A DNA stretch of 64,000 nt from Entomospira nematocerorum (GCF_028748105.1 NZ_CP118168.1:124001-188000); one strand, 5' to 3'; positions 17,658 through 27,099 are shown, counted from the first letter of the stretch. The notes: a model not told the origin generated them from the letters alone. Program-made: numbers and translations.

Positions 17658-18117
17658 CCTGATCTCCTACTTCTTTCGCTTCATCATCATTATCGGCATG
17701 AACCAAAGAGTTTATCATATCATCTAAACGAATTTGTGTAACATATCTCTCTCTTTTTAGATATTTTTGATATGTCTTCTCTTTTAGATGCTCTAAAACA
17801 AGCTGACTCTTTAGTCGCTCTTGATATAAGCGCTGTATTTCTCGCTTCTCATTTTCTAATCGGCGAATTTGTTCTTTTGCCTTATCGCATTTTTCCAACT
17901 GAAACTCACTATAAAGTTCTGACTGTCGTAAATCTTGTATATTAAAAAGTTCTCGACTAGAAAGAAAATTTTGCTTGGCACGCTTTTTACCCTCTTCTAT
18001 CTCCTGCTCAAGAAGCTGAATTGCCCCAATTTTACCAGCTAAAGCACTTTTGCTAGAATTAGTCATATCAGTGCGATACTTTAAAAATTGCTCCAAGCTA
18101 AATTGAAACTGTTTCAT
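17641..18117 (-). CDS. fliJ: Flagellar export chaperone FliJ
   Basis: A 158-residue, highly charged coiled-coil protein starting MKQFQFSLEQFLKYR, the usual FliJ opening (f.f.Le.vL.yR). FliJ is the central stalk that links the FliI ATPase ring to FlhA in the flagellar type III export apparatus. It follows fliI by 3 bp and overlaps flbB by 17 bp. The last 25 residues are acidic. Confidence 0.9.
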   Translation of the reverse strand: MKQFQFSLEQFLKYRTDMTNSSKSALAGKIGAIQLLEQEIEEGKKRAKQNFLSSRELFNIQDLRQSELYSEFQLEKCDKAKEQIRRLENEKREIQRLYQERLKSQLVLEHLKEKTYQKYLKRERYVTQIRLDDMINSLVHADNDDEAKEVGDQDARIW

Positions 18118-18120
18118 AAA

Positions 18121-19443
18121 TTATCGATCCCGAGCAACGTTACTCGCAAGTAGTTTAACGCTCTTAAGACTGTGTTCTAGAATTGCACTCTCATCAATAG
18201 ATTGTTGCAAGAATTTTTCGATAGAATCTCGCTTGTGGAGCGCTTCATCAACAAGAGGATCACTACCCTTTACATAAGCACCAACCTTTACTAAATCTTC
18301 GACATTATGAGCAGCAGCTAAGAGTTTACGCAAGCCAAGTGTCGCTTGCATTTGAGTGCCATCCTGTAGTTTAGGGGCTAATCGTGAAACACTTTTCAAC
18401 ACATCAATTGCGGGAAAATGTCCCATCTCCGCTAAAGAACGTGCAAGAACAATATGGCCATCTAAATAACCTCGTACCGCATCAGCGATAGGCTCATCCA
18501 TATCATCACCCTCTACTAAGACAGTATAAATACCAGTGATAGAGCCCTTTTTTGAGGTACCACTTCGTTCTAAAAGCTTCGGTAATAGAGTAAAGACAGA
18601 AGCAGGATATCCACGAGTAGCTGGTAACTCTCCATTAGCAAGACCAACATCACGTTGTGCGAGAGCAAATCGTGTTACAGAATCAAATAGTAGCATCACA
18701 TTTCGACCTTGATCTCTAAAATATTCTGCTATAGTTGTTGCAACATATGCTCCACGCACACGTGCCAAAGGCGGAGTATCCGAGGTACTGACAATTAACA
18801 CAGATCGGGCAAGACCCTCCTCCCCTAATTCATTCTCAATGAATTCACGTACCTCACGTCCACGCTCACCAATAAGCGCAATAACATTTACATCCGCATC
18901 GCTGTTTCTCGCAATCATACCCAGAAGCGTACTTTTTCCAACACCCGATCCAGCGAAGATTCCTATACGCTGACCATTGCCTAAAGGAAGAAGACCATCA
19001 ATAGCACGAATTCCCGTCTGCACCTGCTCATTGACAGGTTTTCGCTCCATTGCGTTAGGGGGATTTCCAAATACAGACATCATCTTGTCCGCATGAATAG
19101 GACCCTTATCATCATAAGGTCGACCTAGTCCATCTAATACGCGACCTAAAAGCATGTCCCCTACCGGGATAGATAAGGAACCCCCAAGAGCCTTAACGCG
19201 TGCACCTACTTGCATCATGTTAAGATCTTCATATGGCATCAAATTATTGTAGTGATTATGTGACCCAGTTGCCTCTGCCAATACACTCTTTCCGTCAGCT
19301 GTATAAATTTTTGCCACTTCTCCAATATACATCTGTGGGCCTAGACTCTCCAGCATTACACCCTTAATCTTATTAATAGTTCCAAGAGATCGAATCGGAT
19401 TAAATTCTTCAATATGCTCACGATACTTATCGAGTAAATTCAT
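18121..19443 (-). CDS. fliI: Flagellum-specific export ATPase FliI
   Basis: A 440-residue F1-beta-like ATPase that energises flagellar protein export. Walker A is AGSGVGKS (residues 164-171), Walker B is VMLLFDSVTRFA, the catalytic Glu lies in LIGERGREVREF, and the T3SS-type signature YPASVFTLLPKLLERSG is present. It sits between fliH (8 bp upstream) and fliJ (3 bp downstream). The T3SS/flagellar ATPase motif and genome context exclude an ATP synthase subunit. Confidence 0.97.
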   Translation of the reverse strand: MNLLDKYREHIEEFNPIRSLGTINKIKGVMLESLGPQMYIGEVAKIYTADGKSVLAEATGSHNHYNNLMPYEDLNMMQVGARVKALGGSLSIPVGDMLLGRVLDGLGRPYDDKGPIHADKMMSVFGNPPNAMERKPVNEQVQTGIRAIDGLLPLGNGQRIGIFAGSGVGKSTLLGMIARNSDADVNVIALIGERGREVREFIENELGEEGLARSVLIVSTSDTPPLARVRGAYVATTIAEYFRDQGRNVMLLFDSVTRFALAQRDVGLANGELPATRGYPASVFTLLPKLLERSGTSKKGSITGIYTVLVEGDDMDEPIADAVRGYLDGHIVLARSLAEMGHFPAIDVLKSVSRLAPKLQDGTQMQATLGLRKLLAAAHNVEDLVKVGAYVKGSDPLVDEALHKRDSIEKFLQQSIDESAILEHSLKSVKLLASNVARDR

Positions 19444-19451
19444 TGCTACCT

Positions 19452-20384
19452 CTACTCATTATCTATGATGGAAGATGGCTTTGTTGTAATTGGCATCAAA
19501 TCTCGAATGCGAGCCTCGATTTCATTTAGCTGACTACTAATCTTTGCATCAATTTCACCAAAATCTGTCTCTATCACACATCCACCAGGTTCAATACTAG
19601 AGTCTTCTGCCAAAGTAATATTACCCCGTCGCTCCAATGCCTCAATAAAGCTATTGATGTGTTCACTTGAAAGCTCTAAGTCGCGAACATTCACACGAAT
19701 AACAATATCGCCACGTCCTTTGATCTTTTTCAAAGCTTGCATAACATTATTAATTACAACACTCTTTTGATTCTCCGAGAGAACCTTAACAACTTTGCGT
19801 ACCATGAGGAGCGTCAACTCCACAACTTGTGCTTCAACATCAACCAGAATGTCACTACGCTTCTCTAGAATTTTATCAATAATAACATGAATTCGCTCAA
19901 CAAGTCTCATTGACTCTTCACTACCGACCTTAAATCCGGCCTCATAACCCTCTTGCTGACCAATAACGCGAGCCTTTTCCACCTCACTTTCATATATATC
20001 AGCGGCTTGTTGCTTTGCTCTTTCAAGCTCTTCCTTAGCTTGTGCAATAATTCTATCGGCCTCTTCTTTTGCACTCTGCCTATTTCTGGCGATCTCTTCA
20101 TCCACTACTCTACGAGATTCCTGCAATTTCTGTTCGGCATGTGCAACAACTTCATCTGCCTTAATTTGTGCCTCACTAAGTAATTGTGCTCGCTCATTTT
20201 CCCATTTCAAGCGTTCTTGCATTGCTGCTTCACGAATTTCTGCAGCCGTGGGACCTTCATAAATCTCTATTGTTTCATGGCTCTCCTGACTGATTTCCAT
20301 GGATCCATTGAATTTAGGAGCTTCAATCATCGCTAACTCTTCAAGATGCTCTACTTCTGCAGGCTCAAAAATGTTTTTCCCCAT
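19452..20384 (-). CDS. fliH: Flagellar assembly protein FliH
   Basis: A 310-residue peripheral stator of the export ATPase that holds FliI at the C-ring. The N-terminal half is a long Ala/Glu/Lys/Gln coiled coil (about residues 55-150), with GQQEGYEAGFKVG marking the transition. The C-terminal domain (190-290) has VELTLLMVRKVV and the FliH/V-ATPase-E pattern ending PGGCVIETDFGEIDAKI. It lies 6 bp after the fliG-like gene stop. It is longer than enterobacterial FliH (about 235) but typical for spirochaetes. Confidence 0.93.
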   Translation of the reverse strand: MGKNIFEPAEVEHLEELAMIEAPKFNGSMEISQESHETIEIYEGPTAAEIREAAMQERLKWENERAQLLSEAQIKADEVVAHAEQKLQESRRVVDEEIARNRQSAKEEADRIIAQAKEELERAKQQAADIYESEVEKARVIGQQEGYEAGFKVGSEESMRLVERIHVIIDKILEKRSDILVDVEAQVVELTLLMVRKVVKVLSENQKSVVINNVMQALKKIKGRGDIVIRVNVRDLELSSEHINSFIEALERRGNITLAEDSSIEPGGCVIETDFGEIDAKISSQLNEIEARIRDLMPITTKPSSIIDNE

Positions 20385-20390
20385 ACCCCT

Positions 20391-21398
20391 TTACACTCCG
20401 CTACTTTTCTTTTTTTCACCCAATACATAGATTGCTTGTGCTATCAAAACCTCTCGCACCTTAAATGCAGGCTCACCCAAGCTGTTAATATCAACCTCTT
20501 TATATGCATGCATTAGAACACCACTTGCCACGGATCCAAACAGTGCAAAAACATGGTTTCGTATAAATTCCGAACTTTCATAATGCGCTAATGCTACATC
20601 TGCAACAGAGACAGCCATGAGCACATTCGTTATTTGTACAGGCGTTAAGCGATATATTAACTCTTCCCACTCACTACGAGCATCTCGCCAGCTCTTCTCC
20701 AATACAGCTCCCTGATATACAAGATCTCTATCAGAAATATGTCCCACTCCTACCTTTAAAATTCCCGCAAGCTTTTCTCGAGCTAGAATAGACTGTGTTG
20801 TTCTTAACTTACTAAATGTATCCTTTGTAAAAGAATTTACTAATACCCCATAGTCATCCTGTGAGACAAACGGTAACAAATACTTCCGTGTCTCCTTAGA
20901 GAGACTTCCGATTGCATGTAAATACTCTTGTCCCAACTCGTTTTTTGCACTAGCAAGCATCTCTGCCAAACTCTCGGTATCAGCAATATGAATCAAGCTC
21001 TCCAACAACCGTCGAGAATACACCTGTTGATCGTTTAGAAAACTAACTAAATGTTCATCCTCTCCTGAAATTTTTTTAGTTGCTACAGGAACGTGAAGTC
21101 GTGTCTCTTTGATTAACGCTAAAATTAACGCTAAAACTTCATCAGAAACCTCCTGCTTCTCCACATCCGTTATACGGAGAGAGAGGATCCTTAGCTCCTC
21201 CTCTAGATTGGCTTTTACACCACGACTTACATTCGCCAAGACTTTTGCATGCATACTATGATTAAGTGATATTACCAACTTTGCTAACATCATCTTTCCC
21301 TTAGCAATAATTTGCATCATCAAGAATTGCATTTGTCTAGCATCAAAAATCCAGAAATATTCTTGAACCTGCTTAATAGAAGATTCTTCGTCTTGCAT
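20391..21398 (-). CDS. FliG-like paralog inserted between fliG and fliH
   Basis: 335 residues. I do not know a named family for it. Residues 9-95 align by eye with the FliG middle/C region of the neighbouring fliG. 'YFWIFDARQMQFLMMQI' matches FliG 'FEDIVLLEDRAIQKVLRNV', and 'SMHAKVLANVSRGVKANLEE' matches 'EVQDKIFRNMSKRAAVLLKE'. The remaining 240 residues are helical and without recognisable motifs. ATG 21398 has GAGG 9 bp upstream; a TTG 15 bp earlier is less likely. It starts 32 bp after the fliG stop, inside the operon, where the Borrelia order has nothing. It may be an extra C-ring or export-platform component. Confidence 0.75.
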   Translation of the reverse strand: MQDEESSIKQVQEYFWIFDARQMQFLMMQIIAKGKMMLAKLVISLNHSMHAKVLANVSRGVKANLEEELRILSLRITDVEKQEVSDEVLALILALIKETRLHVPVATKKISGEDEHLVSFLNDQQVYSRRLLESLIHIADTESLAEMLASAKNELGQEYLHAIGSLSKETRKYLLPFVSQDDYGVLVNSFTKDTFSKLRTTQSILAREKLAGILKVGVGHISDRDLVYQGAVLEKSWRDARSEWEELIYRLTPVQITNVLMAVSVADVALAHYESSEFIRNHVFALFGSVASGVLMHAYKEVDINSLGEPAFKVREVLIAQAIYVLGEKKKSSGV

Positions 21399-21430
21399 CA
21401 CAACTATCCTCAACTCACTTAAACATGAAT

Positions 21431-22471
21431 TTATACCATTGCATTGTCCTCATCATCATTACGCGCGATGACAATCTCACCTTCTTCTTCTAACTTACGT
21501 ATCACAGAAACAATTTTTTGCTGTGCCTCCTCTACATCCTTACGTCGAGTAGGACCCAAATAACTCATATCCTCTTTTAATAAAACAGCAGCCCTTTTAG
21601 ACATATTTCGAAAAATTTTATCCTGAACTTCTGCATCAACACCTTTGAGTGCTTTAGCTAACTCCTGATTATCCACATTTCGGAGAACTTTTTGTATCGC
21701 CCTGTCTTCCAGCAGAACAATATCTTCAAAGACAAACATTCTCTTCTTGATTTCCTCTGCTAAGTCTGGATCTTCTTCGTCGAGCGACTCCATAATATTT
21801 TTTTCTGTAGTGCGATCAACAATATTCAATATATCAACAATTGCCTGCACACCACCTGCAGCCGTGTAATCCTCACTGGATAGAGAAGAGAGTTTCTTCT
21901 CCAACACACGTTCTACCTCTCGAATGACATCCGGAGATGTGCGATCCATGGTTGCAATACGCCTTGCCACATCTGACTGCTTCTCTTCAGGTAAGCTACC
22001 CAAAATTTGACTCGCTTTTATGGGCTCCAAGTATGCAAGAACCAAAGCTATTGTTTGTGCATGTTCCTGTTGAATAAAATTCAGCAAATGAGTGGGGTCT
22101 GCACGACGAACAAAATCAAATGGGCGAGTTTTAAGACTGCTAGTTAATCTATTAATAATATCAACAGCCTTCTGACTTCCCAATGATTTTTCCAATAGCT
22201 CTCTTGCGTAGTCAATACCACCTGAGGTAATAAAGTCTTGTGCAAGCATTAACTCTTGAAATTCTTCTAAAATAATATTTCTTGTTTCAGTTTCAATTTT
22301 ATCAAGACGGGCAATCTCAAAAGTTAATTTCTCAATCTCATCTTCTTTCAAATGCTTGAAAATTTCAGATGAAAGTTCTGCACCAAGAGTAACCAGGAAA
22401 ATAGCAGCTTTTTGTCTTCCTGTAAAATCCTGATATCGCCTCTCCTTTTTAGGTGTCGCTTCATTAGACAT
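21431..22471 (-). CDS. fliG: Flagellar motor switch protein FliG
   Basis: 346 residues. This C-ring protein binds the MS ring, transmits stator torque and sets rotation direction. FliG-N lies at residues 15-105, the middle EHPQ-like segment is FIQQEHAQTIALVLAYL, and the torque helix region DIVLLEDRAIQKVLRNVD is followed by VQDKIFRNMSKRAAVLLKED. The C-terminal 20 residues form an acidic extension. The start lies directly against the fliF stop (0-bp gap). Confidence 0.97.
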   Translation of the reverse strand: MSNEATPKKERRYQDFTGRQKAAIFLVTLGAELSSEIFKHLKEDEIEKLTFEIARLDKIETETRNIILEEFQELMLAQDFITSGGIDYARELLEKSLGSQKAVDIINRLTSSLKTRPFDFVRRADPTHLLNFIQQEHAQTIALVLAYLEPIKASQILGSLPEEKQSDVARRIATMDRTSPDVIREVERVLEKKLSSLSSEDYTAAGGVQAIVDILNIVDRTTEKNIMESLDEEDPDLAEEIKKRMFVFEDIVLLEDRAIQKVLRNVDNQELAKALKGVDAEVQDKIFRNMSKRAAVLLKEDMSYLGPTRRKDVEEAQQKIVSVIRKLEEEGEIVIARNDDEDNAMV

Positions 22472-24202
22472 TTAATTTTCCTCACTTAACCACGTTCTAA
22501 TTAACTGTGCTACATCTTCTGGACGTTCACGAGCCATCATAATAGCATTCTCCTGTAACTCCATTCTTGCCTTATCTGCAGCACTGGCCTCCAGCGGTGC
22601 TTTCTCCTGCTCTAAAGAGCGCAAAGCAGCCTCTCGCATCGCCTGATGCTGTCGGTTTGCCTCTTCCTCTCGCTCTCTGCGTTTACGTGCAGCTTCTCTC
22701 ATTGCAAAGCGATACAAAATGAGTGCGACAACTAAGAACACAAAGGCAAATGTAGACCATTTGATAATAATTGCTCGCTCTAAATCAGCTCTATATGCAG
22801 AATCTTCCTCTAGTTGTTGATTATTGCGATCAAACTGAATTGCATGCACTGTAACATTATCTTGCCGTAGTGGATCATACCCAAGTGCATCTTGAACCAA
22901 CTCCTGTAGTTTCTGAATTTCCTCCGCACTGGCGGGTATGAATTCACGTTTACGCCGTCTTCCCCCATCTTCTAAAATGGGCTGACCTTTTTCATCATAC
23001 ACGAACTGCCAGACACCATCAATTGCCACAGAAGCTGTTAATCGTTGTGTTGATCCTGGAGTCTTCTCTGTCTCACGTGTTGCTTGATTTACAATATAAT
23101 TAATAGAACTTGTATTCTGATTATAGATACCTGTTGTATTCTGTAAATCTTGATATGCTGGAGGAGTATTTCCCTCTTGACCTGGAGGGCCTTGTGGGTT
23201 GAACCCTGTTCCAGAAAATTCGACACTACTAATTTGCTCACTAATTTTTACTCTATCTACAAATTGACTATCATCATATGGTAGTCCAGGCGTACGTGGC
23301 TTTAATATAATTGGTGTTACTTCAATACTCTTCTCTTTAACTAAGTCGTTATCTAAAGTAAGATCAATATTGAGAACCTGAATTCGTCCAGGATAAATTG
23401 TATTCAAGCTATCACGTATCTTGACAATGAAATTTTGTTCCATCTGTTGCTTACGTTGCATGGCAGATTTAACTCTATCATCCATATCTCTGAAGCTGCT
23501 ATTTTCAAAATCGTTCAAGCGAACACCCCAGTTATCTGTAATAACAATATTTTCAGGGAGTAACTGAGGGACAGCAAATCGGACTAAATCCTGAAGCCCT
23601 CGCACCTTACGCTGACCATCACGACTATTGATATCAGAAATATCTGAACCAGGACGTGGCATAATAGTCACACTTGCGGTTACAGGAAATTGTGTTGGAT
23701 CCAAAAATTTCTCACGAGGAAAAGCAAGTGAAACTTCAGCACGATCAACATCTTCCAGGCTTTCAATATGTATTTGAATCTGCTTTTGTAAACTTCTCTG
23801 TAAATTAACATTATTCAAAAGATCACTCTGATTCCATCGTTCGATATCAAAAAGTGCCCAAGGATCCATTTGACCAAGGTTAATACCTTCTCGAACTAAT
23901 AACGCTCTTGCCTTGCGTGCAGTGCGTTCATCATTAACAAAAAACCGCGTGCCGTCACTACTGATACTATAATTGATATTTTCACTCTCTAGACGACCTG
24001 AAATCCTCTCCTGTAGTGCCATATCCGCAACGGGAGCACTAAAGATACTAACAGGAGGCTGGCGAGTATTCAAGCTACTTAGCCCTATAAGCACAAGCAC
24101 GATAAGGGCAATCACACCAATAAATATTGATCTCTTTACGATGCTCCAATTAGCCCAAGCACCTTTGATTTTAGCAATGCTGTCAAGGAAAAATTGCTTC
24201 AT
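22472..24202 (-). CDS. fliF: Flagellar MS-ring protein FliF
   Basis: 576 residues. It forms the membrane ring on which the motor and export gate are built. Membrane helices lie near residues 24-45 and 445-468, bounding a large periplasmic region with secretin-like ring-building motifs (VREGINLGQMDPWALFDIE, RSLQKQIQIHIESLEDVDRA). The cytoplasmic tail (470-576) is strongly charged and ends with the FliG-binding segment ERPEDVAQLIRTWLSEEN. It is followed without spacing by fliG. Confidence 0.97.
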   Translation of the reverse strand: MKQFFLDSIAKIKGAWANWSIVKRSIFIGVIALIVLVLIGLSSLNTRQPPVSIFSAPVADMALQERISGRLESENINYSISSDGTRFFVNDERTARKARALLVREGINLGQMDPWALFDIERWNQSDLLNNVNLQRSLQKQIQIHIESLEDVDRAEVSLAFPREKFLDPTQFPVTASVTIMPRPGSDISDINSRDGQRKVRGLQDLVRFAVPQLLPENIVITDNWGVRLNDFENSSFRDMDDRVKSAMQRKQQMEQNFIVKIRDSLNTIYPGRIQVLNIDLTLDNDLVKEKSIEVTPIILKPRTPGLPYDDSQFVDRVKISEQISSVEFSGTGFNPQGPPGQEGNTPPAYQDLQNTTGIYNQNTSSINYIVNQATRETEKTPGSTQRLTASVAIDGVWQFVYDEKGQPILEDGGRRRKREFIPASAEEIQKLQELVQDALGYDPLRQDNVTVHAIQFDRNNQQLEEDSAYRADLERAIIIKWSTFAFVFLVVALILYRFAMREAARKRREREEEANRQHQAMREAALRSLEQEKAPLEASAADKARMELQENAIMMARERPEDVAQLIRTWLSEEN

Positions 24203-24262
24203 CCCTACCTCCTACCTTCTTTCACTACTTCTCTGTTTATCGACTGCCAACTAACCATTTCC

Positions 24263-24652
24263 TTAGCGTTGATTTAAAATATCCTTAAATCCGCTAATAC
24301 TCCTATCAATAATAGCCTTACTAATACTCAGGGTCATATTTGCCTTTGCCATTGCTATTGTAACATCATGCACATCCACACTTGCAGGATCTACTATGGC
24401 CTGCTGCGTTAGAATATCAACATTATTTTGTGCACGATTTGTTTCATCTAAGGCATTCAACATCATTCCAACAAAACTATTTTCATCAGATCCCGATTCA
24501 TTGGAACCACTGCTACCTACATTCCATAATCCAGCAATTTCATCCCCAGATAGATGTTGGTCAATTACACGATTCATCTTGAAATTCGTATGTCCCTTAG
24601 CTAAATCCGCTAGAGGAAGGCCTAATGTTGTCTTACCTATATGTAAATCCAT
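24263..24652 (-). CDS. fliE: Flagellar hook-basal body adaptor FliE
   Basis: A 129-residue protein joining the MS ring to the proximal rod. The C-terminal half carries the FliE pattern SFVGMMLNALDETNRAQNN, then DVHDVTIAMAKANMTLSI. AGGAG lies 10 bp before ATG 24652. It is separated from flgC by a 403-bp gap instead of the few bases usual in this operon, and from fliF by 60 bp. Confidence 0.93.
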   Translation of the reverse strand: MDLHIGKTTLGLPLADLAKGHTNFKMNRVIDQHLSGDEIAGLWNVGSSGSNESGSDENSFVGMMLNALDETNRAQNNVDILTQQAIVDPASVDVHDVTIAMAKANMTLSISKAIIDRSISGFKDILNQR

Positions 24653-25055
24653 ATCCTATTTCTCCTATCATCCCAATTAAAGTTGCTCTTCCCTTGGAGA
24701 GTATGCGACCCATCTAAATATGATACACTTTCATAATTTATGCTACTCTGAAACACAAAAAAGAATGATAAAACCTGTTATATTACGTACGTTCTTCATG
24801 TTATAATTAGTATGCTTTAACTACTACCAAATAACTTTTTTAGCATCCAAAACAGCTAAAATCCCTCAAAACCACTACGAAATATTACTGAAATTCTATT
24901 ATCACTATCATCCCAGCAAACATAGTTCTATATCTATCCCATACATTACACAATTATTAAGATTGATCATACTTTATTTTCTAACAACACGTATGTAATG
25001 GATATAATACCAGTCCAATCAATATCAATCTAAAGTAATATTTATATCGGATATC
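24653..25055. other. Gene-free gap inside the motility operon
   Basis: 403 bp between flgC and fliE with no open frame of note on either strand and a higher A+T content than its surroundings. It contains a weak AT-rich hairpin (TTTTAGC/GCTAAAA, 24838-24861) without a T-tract. I see no convincing promoter matching the TTGACA-17-TAnnnT pattern used elsewhere. It may be a processing site, a decayed gene or an internal regulatory region. Confidence 0.6.
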
Positions 25056-25511
25056 CTATCGAGCAATATCGAGTGCTTTACTGAAAGCGGCCTTTTCACT
25101 CTCCACAAGTGTTGCACTTGCTTCATAAGAACGGGAGGCAGCTATTAAATCCACCATTTCGTTCACTAAAACTACGTTACTTTGCTCAACATAGCCAGCT
25201 TCTGGTCCGCTTACCATTGCATCTGGATGAGTTGGATCCCATCGAAGTGCGCCTCGGGTATTATCTTTTTCAATACGAGCAACCCGCACACCTTGTCCCG
25301 GCCCGCTATCTAGCGTATCAGGTAATAAAGGACTACGCCAGTAAGGCTGATCAACAAGTGGCCGCATGATAATGCGACTTCGCTTAAATGCACCCCCCTC
25401 TGGAGTACGCGTCGTCTCTACGTTAGCAATATTATTACTAATAACATCCATACGTAGGCGTTGTGCACTCATTGACGATGCTGCAATATTGATACCACTA
25501 AACATTCCCAT
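25056..25511 (-). CDS. flgC: Flagellar basal-body rod protein FlgC
   Basis: A 151-residue proximal rod protein. It shows the N-terminal rod motif INIAASSMSAQRLRMDVISN followed by NIANVETTRTPEGGAF, and the C-terminal helix YVEQSNVVLVNEMVDLIAAS with ALDIAR at the end. The length fits the family. It starts 16 bp after the flgB stop, with AAGGAG upstream. Confidence 0.96.
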   Translation of the reverse strand: MGMFSGINIAASSMSAQRLRMDVISNNIANVETTRTPEGGAFKRSRIIMRPLVDQPYWRSPLLPDTLDSGPGQGVRVARIEKDNTRGALRWDPTHPDAMVSGPEAGYVEQSNVVLVNEMVDLIAASRSYEASATLVESEKAAFSKALDIAR

Positions 25512-25527
25512 ACTCTTTACTCCTTAG

Positions 25528-25953
25528 TTAGCGTACAACTATCGATACCTGGTTAAACTGAAAACGCGTTGCAGATGTTAACAGATCATACATGCGATCA
25601 GCTTTTGCTCGCTCGACAACTTCACGATCTAAATCAACATTATTACCATTTTGCTTAACTTCACTGAGATAATCTAATCGTCTTGTTGCTTGTACCTCAC
25701 TCCACATTCGTGGTGTAGCAAAAGGAATATGTCGTTCATGCGTCATATTAGCCTTTAGATGCACGGTTGCAGATGCCTCATAGTCAAGCGCACGCTTAAG
25801 CTCAGACTCAAAATTGAGGTCACTCCGTTTAAAATTTGGTGTATCTACATTAGCTAAATTATTTGCAATAATATTCTTTCTTTGAACATTAGCACTGAGT
25901 GACTTCTCTAAAATACCTAGTGTTCGTTCAAACCCGTTATTACCATTAATCAT
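25528..25953 (-). CDS. flgB: Flagellar basal-body rod protein FlgB
   Basis: A 141-residue proximal rod protein, the first gene of the motility operon. LEKSLSANVQRKNIIANNLA and NVDTPNFKRSDLNFESELK form the rod motif; the C-terminus has VVERAKADRMYDLLTSATRF. The ribosome site is a weak AGGGG, 15 bp upstream. A sigma-28-like element lies about 26 bp ahead of the ATG. Confidence 0.96.
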   Translation of the reverse strand: MINGNNGFERTLGILEKSLSANVQRKNIIANNLANVDTPNFKRSDLNFESELKRALDYEASATVHLKANMTHERHIPFATPRMWSEVQATRRLDYLSEVKQNGNNVDLDREVVERAKADRMYDLLTSATRFQFNQVSIVVR

Positions 25954-25979
25954 AATTATATAAAACCCCTACTCTCTCA

Positions 25980-26007
25980 TTTTCGGCAATTTACTTACAG
26001 CTTTTTA
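25980..26007 (-). promoter_or_regulatory. Sigma-28 (FliA)-like promoter before flgB
   Basis: On the minus strand: TAAA (26004-26007), 16-bp spacer, GCCGAAAA (25980-25987). The bacterial sigma-28 consensus is TAAA-N15-GCCGATAA. Transcription would begin near 25973, about 20 nt before the flgB ATG. No good TTGACA-type element is seen here. Confidence 0.55.
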
Positions 26008-26209
26008 CTATTTCTATACTTTTATTATATTTTCTCATTAACCTTTATCTTTATATCATACTCTATTTTCTACTCCTTTTACAAGTCTTTTCCTCAAATT
26101 CATCTCCCTCCTTTGAAATGATAGACAAATATGATATTTTTTTATATACTTCCTATAGATGTTCCATTCAGTATTTAGTTTATACTCTTCATAAAGGATA
26201 TCCAAAGTC

Positions 26210-27082
26210 ATGTTTTTCTCTGCTTTCAGCCACAAATGGCGATTGATGCTGATAATCATACTATATAGTTACTCACGCCCTTCTTATGGTCAAACACCAC
26301 AAGAAATTTCCGCACAATTAACTGCAATTGAACTATCCTTTTTTCAACGAGAAGAACCAACTAAACTTCACGACTCCCTAGAAGAGGTCAAAAAACTCTT
26401 AATGAACAGAGTTGAAATCTTAGAAACAACAGATCCAACCCTAGAACATCTCCTCTTAGCCCGTACACTCTATCTTGGTGCCATGCTACAACCAGATCAT
26501 TATACTATTGCTGATATCTTTCAAGCTGTTATGATAGAAGAAGCTCTTATCCCTATATCCATGGGGTTACAATACAATACAGATCTCCTTGATGAAGATA
26601 AATCTCTCTTTAAGGAGCTGCTCATTTCCTTTTATATAACGCAGGCTCGATATTATTTTTTTACAAAGAATCAAGCAAAACAAGCTCTTACAAGTCTCTC
26701 TCTTGCACTCCCATTTAGTCATAATCCAATATTTATTCTTTATGAAATGAGCTTCATCCAACAATCGACCCCAGAAATAACACCCCTATCCATTGATCCT
26801 CTTAAAGAGTTACAAAGAATTCTTCAACATCCCAAAGCGCTAGATTTAGATAAAATGTTTATCTATCTATTTTTTGCAATGCTCTATCCAGAACAACGAG
26901 AAGTTTATCTTGAAACGGCACAAGCTTTCTTGGGTACTAGCGATTCTACACATACACCAACAGATTCATTTATAAATATGCTAGTTTCTAATATTCCCGC
27001 CCCCATGATACCTCTCTTTATCTTCACCCTACTATGCTCAGAATCAACAAATTCATCTGTACAATATCCTCAAATAAGATAG
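26210..27082 (+). CDS. Exported protein of unknown function
   Basis: 290 residues with a signal peptide (basic and hydrophobic residues 8-24, likely cleavage after SYG). The mature part is mostly alpha-helical, with repeated Leu/Tyr-rich pairs near residues 60-120 and 140-180 that resemble TPR-like helical hairpins, but no clear TPR consensus. AAAGGA lies 14 bp before ATG 26210. It stands alone between the divergent flagellar operon and tRNA-Val. I do not recognise the family; a periplasmic scaffold is possible but unproven. Confidence 0.7.
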   Translation: MFFSAFSHKWRLMLIIILYSYSRPSYGQTPQEISAQLTAIELSFFQREEPTKLHDSLEEVKKLLMNRVEILETTDPTLEHLLLARTLYLGAMLQPDHYTIADIFQAVMIEEALIPISMGLQYNTDLLDEDKSLFKELLISFYITQARYYFFTKNQAKQALTSLSLALPFSHNPIFILYEMSFIQQSTPEITPLSIDPLKELQRILQHPKALDLDKMFIYLFFAMLYPEQREVYLETAQAFLGTSDSTHTPTDSFINMLVSNIPAPMIPLFIFTLLCSESTNSSVQYPQIR

Positions 27083-27099
27083 AAATTTATATATGGTTA

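Noticed and set aside
17683..17707. Possible sigma-28 promoter (TAAA-N13-GCCGATAA) inside fliJ ahead of flbB
   Set aside because: The -10 is perfect but the 13-bp spacer is too short, and it lies within the coding sequence of a tightly packed operon.
24838..24861. Terminator in the flgC-fliE gap
   Set aside because: The stem has only one GC-containing end (TTTTAGC/GCTAAAA) and no T-tract; too weak to call.
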